Assembly: GCA_943704525.1 (NCBI GenBank)
Contig: CALSCQ010002434.1
Location: forward strand, 1 to 23,930
DNA: 23,930 nucleotides
Source: Pigoraptor vietnamica
Taxonomy: Eukaryota > Opisthokonta > Filasterea
Reading direction: 5' to 3'
Below are positions 17,472 to 23,930 of this stretch, piece after piece (within the stretch, counting starts at the first letter, position 1; each line of letters starts with the position of its first letter). The notes beneath the pieces were generated by a model. The model made no database searches and was not told the origin of the DNA. It saw nothing but the letters and a program-made list of their open reading frames with translations. Both the position numbers and the translations under genes were made by a program.

Positions 17472-20400
17472 ATGGCCGCCTCGGTGACACTCGTCGTGGC
17501 ACTGCTGTGCTTTCACGCCGTTCCCACGACATGCGCACCCCCGCAGCCGCAAGTGCTCCACGTGGCCACACCCTCTTCGGGCGGTGTGGACGCGGACGGT
17601 CGCGGCAACGCAACGCATCCCCTCGCGTCCCTCGCTGCGGCCGTCGCTGCGGCGCAGGTCACCGGCGGTTCTAGCGCACCCACTATTGTGCTGCACGCGG
17701 GTGTGCACGTGCTCAATACGGGTGTGGCAGTGACTTTTGCGCTCTCACTCGTCAGTGCTGGCGACGGAAGTGCAACTGTTGCGTGCGCAAATGGCGCTGC
17801 GAGTGCGGGACTCGACATCTCCGGCGGTGCGTCTGTCGTCGTGGTTTTTACGAATCTGACCTTCTCGAACTGCGCTGGCTCGGCGCTGCGCGTGTCGGAC
17901 GGAGCGAATGCGACGGCTGTGGGGTCGTTGTTTGTGGGTAACGCGGGCGCTGCGAATGGAGGTGCGGTTCGAGTGAGCGATGCGCACTTTAGATGCACTG
18001 GATGCGCATTCAGCAACAACAGCGCAACGAACAACGGCGGCGGTGTGCACGTGACGGGTGCGTCTGCGTCGGTGACCCTGGAGACATGCGTGTTCAGTGG
18101 GAACGCTGCGGTGGACGCGGGTGGCGCCGTGGTCCTCGCGGGCGGAGCGGAGGGCACTGTGACCGACTCACACTTTGGGAACAACAAGGCGGCGACAGGC
18201 GGTGCGCTGGCGGCGAACGGAGGGACTCTGTCTGTCGTTTCGAGTGCCATCGTCAGCAATAAGGCCACGAACGGCGCGGGGTTTTTTCTGTCCAATGGCG
18301 CGTGTCTGGACATGGTCGCCGGCCTGTGCAGCGCCAACAGAGCGCGCACCGGTGGCTGTGCGCATGTCACCACGGCCGCCAACGCGTCGTTCCGCGGCGT
18401 TGCGATTGATTCCAACACAGTGAACGACCAGGGTGCCGGCGTATGGGCGATTGGGTCCTCAGCGCTGTTCGACGGCGTGCATGCCTCCCAGAACGCCGTG
18501 CTCGGTGGCTCCGGTGGCCTCTTCTACGGCGAGGAAAGTGCGGTCGTTGCTCGCGGCTGCGTTATCGAGCGTAACTACGCCAGCGAAAAGGGCGCCGGTT
18601 TCATGCTGGCCCTCAATGCGCACATGCAGTTCAGCGACTCGACATGCCGGTGGAACAACGGCGTCCGGGACAGCGGGTGCGCGCACGTGCAGCGGGGATC
18701 CGCTGCTTTGATCGACCGCGTGCGTGTGGATTACAATTACGGGCGGCGCTCCGCCATCAATGTGTGGTACACGTCCACGCTGCACATGAGCGACTCGACG
18801 TGCGACGGAAACGCGGCGCTGCTATCGTATGCGGCGTGCGTGTACGTGTCTGATTCGAACGGATATTTTGCGCGCGTGAACTTCACAAACAGCTGGGGCG
18901 TGACGTGGGTGTCGGCCGTCCTGTGTGACGGCGTGGCGGTCGCTGAGATCTCCTCGTCGATCGTCGCCAACAATTACCGCGAGTCGGCGCTGATGCTGTG
19001 GGACACGGCCGAGGCGCGCGTCACGGACACGGTCTTCCGCAACAACACGTGCTCGGAGACGGCCTACGGTGGCGGTGCGATTGTGGCGATGGACTCGACG
19101 CGCCTCGCGGTGACGCGGTGCATGTTTGATGCGAATCAGGGGCGGAAGTCGGCGGGCGCGGGGGGTGCGGGGGGTGCGGTGACGGTGATGACGAGCGCCC
19201 AGGCCACCTTCTCGGACTCTGTGTTTGTGGGCAACGTGGCGCAGTCGGGTGGTGGGGCGCTGAACGTCCGGGACAACGCGGCCGCGCATGTCACGGGCTG
19301 TCGGTTCGGCAACAATGTGGTGTTGGATGGTGACCTGGGCACCGGCGGTGCCATTCTCTACGCCCCCGCGGCCGGTCCATCGGCCATGTCCATCAACAAC
19401 TCAACGTTCGCCGCGAACACGGCGTCGTTTGGGAGCGACATTTATTCCGCGGACGTGGCTCGTCCACTGCTCTTCGGGGCCAACATCGCCGGCTGCGCCT
19501 TTACGGAGGGCGCTTCTGTCACAAGCCCTCCCGTTTCGATTTCGATCGCGCCCTCCACACGAGGCCCCTTTTCAGTCGCGAGCGGTGGCACTCTCCCGCC
19601 GATCAGCGTGTCTGCCGTCGACGCCTACGGTCGTCCCGTAGTGCCGCTCTCGTCGCGCGTGCTTATCATCGAGCTGAGCCTGAGAACCCCCGGCGCTGCT
19701 GTGCCCGCCACGGGTGCCGCGCTGCAGGGCAACACGGAGGCGGCGGTGCTCACGCCCGATGTGCCGTTCTCTGACGTCCGCGTGTTTGCGCCGTCGGGAA
19801 CGTACGCACTCGTGGTGGGTTCGGGAACACCGCTGTACGACCGCACCGTGTTTCTTGATGCCGCCCCCGTCACGGTGACGCCGTGCGTTTGGCCAATGTT
19901 GGAGGCGTCGGTTGTTGTCAACGGGCAAACTGTGCTCGCGTGCCAAGCCTTCTCCGAAGGCTCAGGTACGTCCATCTTGACGTCGCGTTACATTGGCGAC
20001 TTCATGGCGTTCGCACTGTGCGTTTACGTGCGTGGATTCTTGACGTCGCGTCACATTGGCGATTTTATGGCGTTCGCACTGTGCGTTCACGTGCGTGGAT
20101 TCTTGACGTTGCGTCACATTGGCGATTTTATGGCGTTCGCACTGTGCGTTTACTTGCGTGAATTTGTGTTTAGCCTCACTCTCAAGCACTGATCGTGTCA
20201 CTTCGCAAGAGACTTTCTCTGATGTGATTGCGCGTGCGCACTATCCTGATGATGTCATCTAGCTGTGCATCCGTTTGAAAAGCGTGAACTTGGGGGAGGG
20301 GTCGTCTGCCGTCGTCGCTTATTGGTCTGTATAATCGCAGGCTCCATTTCAGTCGCCGTGTTCGCTGCGGTCATCCCGTGCGCCGTTGTAACGGCTGCTG

Positions 20401-22623
20401 TTACGCTGGGTGTGCTCTACTGGCGCAAGAAAGCGCTGATGGAGCGCAACGCACGGAAGTACGAGGTCGAATTCCGCGAGCTCACGTTCATCTCGCAGAT
20501 TGGGCGGGTGAGTAGGCCCCTGTGTGCGAAGTCGTGTTCTGTTGCGGCATATGACACGTTATTTATAACATTCAACCTTTGCGCATGCAGGGGTCGTACA
20601 GCACCGTGTACCTGGTGGGTCCACCGACAATGTATATTACGTGTGCATGCGTGTGCCTCGCTGTGTTTCGTGTGCGACTGCTTACGCGCGCGCTGCCGGC
20701 CCGCGAGCCTCATACGACATCACCCGTCCGTTCACAGGGCTCCTTCCGCGGGTCCCACGTGGCGATCAAGACGCTCTGCATCAAGGGCGTGGAAGTGGCT
20801 CCCGTCAAGCGCACCAGTGCCCCCGGCCGCGCGGATGCATTCGCGAGCAGCCTTGTGTTCGAGCCGATGGGCGAGGAAGAGGAACCCGACGGAAAGGGAC
20901 ATGGTGCGCGCGTGCTAGGCGGGCGCGCTCAGATTCCGTCGGACGTATTCAAGCCCGCGGTAGCCGGCTTCATGAAGGCGCGTGTGCTTCGAGTATGCCG
21001 TCCTTGGTTCATGCATTCCGAATGCTCAAGTTCTCTGTGTTTCCTTGTGATGACGCAGGAAGTGCGCACGATGAGCGCACTCCGCCATCCGAACATCGTC
21101 ATGCTTCTCGCCGCCAGTGTGCAGTGTGAGCTCGGTTGCCAATAGGAAGTCGTGTGCCCCTGTGCCGCGAGCTGAGTCCTCTGTCTCCGCAGACCCCGAA
21201 CTCGCCATTGTGGTTGAGCTGATGGCGCGCGGCAGCCTCTACGACGTCTACAGCAACCCGCAGATCGGAATGGACTGGCGCCTGCGCGTCTCCATGGGTG
21301 GGCCACCTGCCGCGCTTTCTGCACGCATCGCTCCCCCGCCCTTGCAATGTGCGTATGCTCACACTCTTCTATGACCGGCATGCAGCAACCGACGCCGCAC
21401 GCGGACTTGCCTACTTGCATGCGTCGAATCCGCCCATATGTGAGTGCCGCGGCGTTAATCAGGCAACCCCAATTAAAGCCGTGCCGCCGAATCTGTGTTG
21501 GCTGCGTGCAAAGCTGCGCTATTGCCTTCGCGCTGATCACTGTCCCTCGCAGACCACCTCGACCTCAAGAGCCTCAATCTGTTCGTTGATGAGGCCATGC
21601 GCGTGAAGGTACGACTTCAGTTCCCCCTTCTGCGCCATCTTGCAGTCATGCCTTGCGAACGGCTGGCCTTCGTTCTCTCAGGTGGGCGACTTTGGTCTCG
21701 CCGAATTCAAGCGCGCAAGTGGCAAACTCGACGTTGGGCGCACGGGAACACTGCGGTGGTGAGAGTTATCACTGGGAGTGTTGTGGATCCATCTGCGCTT
21801 GAAGTGCTCGTACTGAAAGCTCATTCATTCCGTACGCTGAGGCAGGATGGCACCCGAGGTGCTGAGCGGCAAGTCTTTTGAGGGCGACAAGGCCGACGTG
21901 TACAGCTTCGGTGAGTGGATCGTCCTTACATCTTGCAGCTCGCGTGCCAACAAAATTTCACCCATGCCACCGCGCTCTTCTAGACACACGTGCACACTCG
22001 CCCGCGCACGCAGAGACACGCACTCTCGCCCGGCGTGCACTATCACTTTCAGCACATTAACGCACAACACTAACACGCACACATTTCGCCTCGCACACAC
22101 TCAACACGCAGGGATTGTCTTGTGGGAACTGCTGTGCCGGCGGCTGCCGTATGCGGAGGGGCGGCACGAGCACACGCGGCAGGACATCATTCGGCTCGTC
22201 AAGGAGGACCGCATGCGCCCCCATGTGCCGCCGCACTGCCCTGAGCCGTGGGCTCTGCTGATGGCCGCCGCGTGGGGCGACGACCGTGCTCAAAGGCCCT
22301 CCATGAGTCACGTGCTCTCGACGCTTGAGGACTTCGACCCCGTCGGATGGCCTGTGGACGAAGCGGTTGCTGCGCTACGTGCCCGCCCTATGCCGCCGCT
22401 GGACGACGGGTATGCGAGCGGAAGCACAGAGGGAGGGAACATGATCCGCGAGGGGGGTACGGGGTCGTCGCCGCACTTTGAGACCGACGCGCGTGCGCCC
22501 GTGCGGCAGGGGCACCTCCGCATTGGCGTTGCTGATGGATACGAAGGCCACGTACGGTTGCCGCAAAGCGCCGATCGACCGGGACCGCGCGGGGCGGACC
22601 GCGACGACCAGGCTACTTCTTGA
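17472..22623 (+). CDS. Receptor kinase B: Pmp-like beta-helix ectodomain, TM, non-RD TKL kinase
   Basis: Paralogue of kinase A with identical exon structure and phases: 17472-19965, 20341-20507, 20591-20614, 20738-20977, 21059-21125, 21193-21297, 21386-21439, 21553-21608, 21682-21758, 21846-21910 and 22112-22623, about 1,286 residues. A signal peptide (LVVALLCFHAVPTTCA) leads into a GGA/FxxN beta-helix of about 600 residues, a beta-sandwich-like segment (ISVSAVDAYGRPV) and one membrane helix (VAVFAAVIPCAVVTAAVTLGV) with WRKK after it. Kinase motifs are GRGSYSTVYLG (third Gly of the loop is Ser), VAIK (K906), alpha-C Glu976, HLDLKSLN (D1054), DFG (1072), RWMAPEV and DVYSFGIVLWELL; HRD Arg is Leu. 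Intron 4 uses a GC donor. The tail after the kinase is about 100 residues, charged and disordered, and unlike that of kinase A. The ligand is unknown; the downstream targets are unknown. Confidence 0.92.
17550..18211 (+). repeat. Inverted-repeat arm 2 (662 bp), N-terminal ectodomain
   Basis: This is the partner of 16083-16744 in opposite orientation, encoding the first four to five beta-helix coils of kinase B. The reading frame and length are preserved exactly; beyond 18211 similarity to kinase A falls to ordinary paralogue level. Confidence 0.92.
19977..20165 (+). repeat. Three 63-bp tandem repeats in kinase B intron 1
   Basis: Units begin at 19977, 20040 and 20103 with an exact 63-bp period; the last is degenerate at its end. 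They lie inside the 375-bp intron between the ectodomain and transmembrane exons. Read through from exon 1 they stay open and give a hydrophobic 21-residue repeat around IGDFMAFALCVYVRGFLT, ending at a stop at 20190. Confidence 0.93.
20591..20614 (+). other. 24-nt microexon encoding the kinase B glycine loop
   Basis: The microexon encodes GSYSTVYL and is flanked by ATGCAG and GTGGGT. It is phase 0 on both sides. The minus-strand paralogue has the same 24-nt exon (13920-13897, GTYGKVYL) between GTGCAG and GTGAGT. Confidence 0.9.
20978..21058 (+). other. 81-bp GC-AG intron of kinase B, in frame and without stop
   Basis: The donor is AAG|GCGCGT and the acceptor GACGCAG|GAA. Removing it joins FMK to EVRTMSALRHPNIV, exactly as in kinase A, which uses AAG|GTGTGT. 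Because it is 81 bp with no stop, retention would only insert 27 residues before helix alpha-C. Confidence 0.8.
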
Positions 22624-22728
22624 AGGGGGCCGTGCTGGTCACGGGCACTTTTTGTGTCGAGCAGGTTGTGTGAGCAAAAGGGGCCCCTGGCAAAGGCTCA
22701 CCGCGGCACCACCTATCCGAGGGCCGTT

Positions 22729-22738
22729 CCATAAATGG
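22729..22738 (+). promoter_or_regulatory. CArG box CCATAAATGG
   Basis: This is a perfect CC(A/T)6GG, the binding site of SRF-type MADS-box factors. It is the exact reverse complement of the second box at 22791-22800, and both lie within flanking TT...AA, so the two sites form an inverted pair. Confidence 0.5.
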
Positions 22739-22790
22739 AATCTTCTACCAGCGAGAAGACATATGTAGTATCTAATGGATCACAATATTT

Positions 22791-22800
22791 CCATTTATGG
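22791..22800 (+). promoter_or_regulatory. CArG box CCATTTATGG
   Basis: This second perfect CC(A/T)6GG starts 62 bp after the first, about six helical turns away. It lies 125 bp before the start codon at 22926. Confidence 0.5.
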
Positions 22801-22925
22801 AGTGCGGTTTTCGCGGAAAATCAGCCACGCCAACTGTCCGCGTCGCACCAACTCGGCACACGCCGTGCAAGTTCAAACCGACACGAGGCCCATTCTTACC
22901 AGTGGCGAGGAACCCCGCGGGGAAA

Positions 22926-23768
22926 ATGGGCGTCCTGCTTCGTTTTGCCGCGGTGATGGCCGTGCTTGGGCTCCTCACGATTCCTGCCGTGGTGTGTTTT
23001 GTGCTCACTGCAGTGCGGGCCAGTGCAGCCTTTTCACAGCATATTCATGGCTCCCATGCACGCAGGCTCAAAGTGGCGGCACTGTCGTTGTGAGGATCAA
23101 CACGCTGACGAACCCGCACCAAGTCGTGGACTCCGGCAGCTACTGTGACGCTACCTCAAACTGCGACGTCTGGCCCGAGCTGTGCATGGACTACAGCACG
23201 TACGGTGCGTCACGATGCGGTGTCCGAATTCACGCACCTGCTAAGCTGACGTGCTGCGTGTGTGTGCGCATGTGCGTAGAGTATACGGAAACAGACAGTA
23301 ATGACAATGAGGTCACTCGCACTGGGCGAAACTGCGGCACGACGAAGACCGGTGACAAAACGCAAGATGCGCCGTCGTTTGTTGACTTCGGCAGCTTTTC
23401 GGAGTCCATGAATTTCGCAGGATCATATAAGGTTTGGATGCACGTGCGTGTGCGCGTGCGTTTGTATGTGTGCGTGGCTGTCTTTGTTTCGTGCGTGTGT
23501 GTGTTCTGGGCGTGCACGTGGTTGCGCCTGCAACGTGCTTGAGGTTTGCACGCAGGGGAACCATGTTCTATCGGAGAGGCTGACTTTTAATCTCCGCCAC
23601 TGCAGTTCAGTTCCCTCCAATTCCAGATCCGCCTGATGGACCAAGACGTTTTGGGCTCGGATCAAATCGTGTCTGTTGTCAAGGCGATATCTTTGCTCCG
23701 TGTGTCTTCGCAGCCCGTGCCACAGACATACACGTTTAAAGGCGATTCCTCGTCATATTTCACATGGG
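22926..23768 (+). CDS. Secreted or membrane Cys-containing protein, 5' part
   Basis: The family was not firmly recognised. The first exon (22926 to about 23012) starts MGVLLRFAAVMAVLGLL, a signal peptide or anchor. Further exons are about 23072-23203 (AQSGGTVVVRINTLTNPHQV, SGSYCDATSNCD, ELCMDYSTY), 23281-23432 (EYTETDSNDNE, GRNCGTTKTG, FVDFGSFSESMNF) and 23606-23768 (FSSLQFQIRLMDQD, TYTFKGDSSSYFTW). Phases agree at each junction; exon 3 may instead end at 23444. The order of a beta-strand, an SG-x-x-C pattern, a C-x(n)-LCMD motif and then a strand ending in an MDQD acid cluster recalls the N-terminal C2-like (MNNL) domain of Notch ligands, but this is weak. After a GTACGT donor at 23769, a possible exon starting at 23888 soon reaches a stop in the joined frame. 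Whether the gene ends there or continues is open. Confidence 0.6.
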
Positions 23769-23930
23769 GTACGTCATTTTCGGTGTCTTTCTCCCCTGTC
23801 GTCACTCGCGACCGAAGTCACTGGGCTCGCGTCCATAATTGGTTTTTATTTCTCTCGCACGGTCTCTGTCACCTCTCTCTCACGTAGATTGCTTGGGCAC
23901 GCGGGTATAATCGAAACTGGTGCCCCCCCC
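23769..23930 (+). other. Intron and window end in a C homopolymer
   Basis: A candidate intron (donor GTACGT at 23769, acceptor CACGTAG ending 23887) leads to about 43 bases that close with eight C residues. There is too little sequence to define another exon. Confidence 0.5.

Larger units (their letters stand above)
22624..22925 (+). promoter_or_regulatory. Intergenic region with two CArG boxes, upstream of the last gene
   Basis: This 302-bp spacer holds the 3' end of kinase B and the promoter of the last gene. Its 22727-22801 part is AT-rich against a GC-rich background and carries CCATAAATGG and CCATTTATGG. No coding frame or RNA gene was seen in it. Confidence 0.55.

Noticed and set aside
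16998-17708. Minus-strand frame through the kinase promoter into kinase B
   Set aside because: It is antisense to the signal-peptide exon and crosses the GC hairpin; there is no conserved feature.
15870-18418. Long antisense open frames of about 300 codons opposite both kinase ectodomains (15870-16817 plus; 17513-18418 minus)
   Set aside because: They mirror each other because they lie in the inverted arms, have no motifs, and follow from GC-rich codon use of the true sense frames.

Overview
This window looks like nuclear DNA of a GC-rich, flagellated, free-living protist. The genes are split by short introns, mostly 63-420 bp, with GTGCGT/GTGAGT-type donors and (C)GCAG acceptors, and every reading frame below closes only when these introns are removed. 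A BBSome subunit (BBS9) and an XRRA1 orthologue imply a cilium or flagellum. Receptor-type TKL kinases with beta-helix ectodomains suggest an apusomonad- or opisthokont-like lineage (Thecamonas-type is my guess), but the sequence does not prove this. The window starts in a (CA)n tract and ends in a C homopolymer, so it is probably a whole contig broken at low-complexity DNA.

Layout: seven genes, the first six strictly alternating in orientation. (1) BBS9, minus, 112-1590, N-terminal part only. (2) An unassigned coiled-coil protein, plus, 2024-3724, head-to-head with BBS9 across a promoter with two perfect cAMP-response elements. (3) A Cue2/N4BP2-like protein with four CUE domains, DUF1771 and a C-terminal Smr nuclease domain, minus, 4105-7028. 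(4) XRRA1-like leucine-rich-repeat protein, plus, 7846-11579, with a candidate RFX X-box in its promoter and a tandem array of R-R-x-S sites. (5) and (6) Two paralogous receptor kinases, minus 12007-16828 and plus 17472-22623, transcribed away from each other. (7) The start of a secreted or membrane protein, plus, 22926 to about 23768, preceded by two perfect CArG boxes.

The most unusual locus is the divergent kinase pair. Each protein has a signal peptide, a long right-handed beta-helix ectodomain built from GGA(I/L/V)/FxxN repeats like those of chlamydial Pmp adhesins, a membrane-proximal beta-sandwich-like segment, one transmembrane helix and a cytoplasmic TKL-type kinase. The ectodomain is one 2.5 kb exon, whereas the kinase domain is cut into nine small exons at identical positions and phases in both genes. 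One of these is a 24-nt microexon that encodes the ATP-binding glycine loop. Both kinases read H-L-D instead of H-R-D and are therefore non-RD kinases, a class enriched in innate immune receptors in plants and animals. The N-terminal ectodomain exists as two 662-bp inverted arms, indel-free and nearly identical, while the rest of the genes has diverged. This fits gene conversion or selection on a shared recognition module.

Exon boundaries were set by hand from splice consensus, phase and (for BBS9, XRRA1 and the kinases) protein-family alignment from memory; no transcript or database evidence was available.
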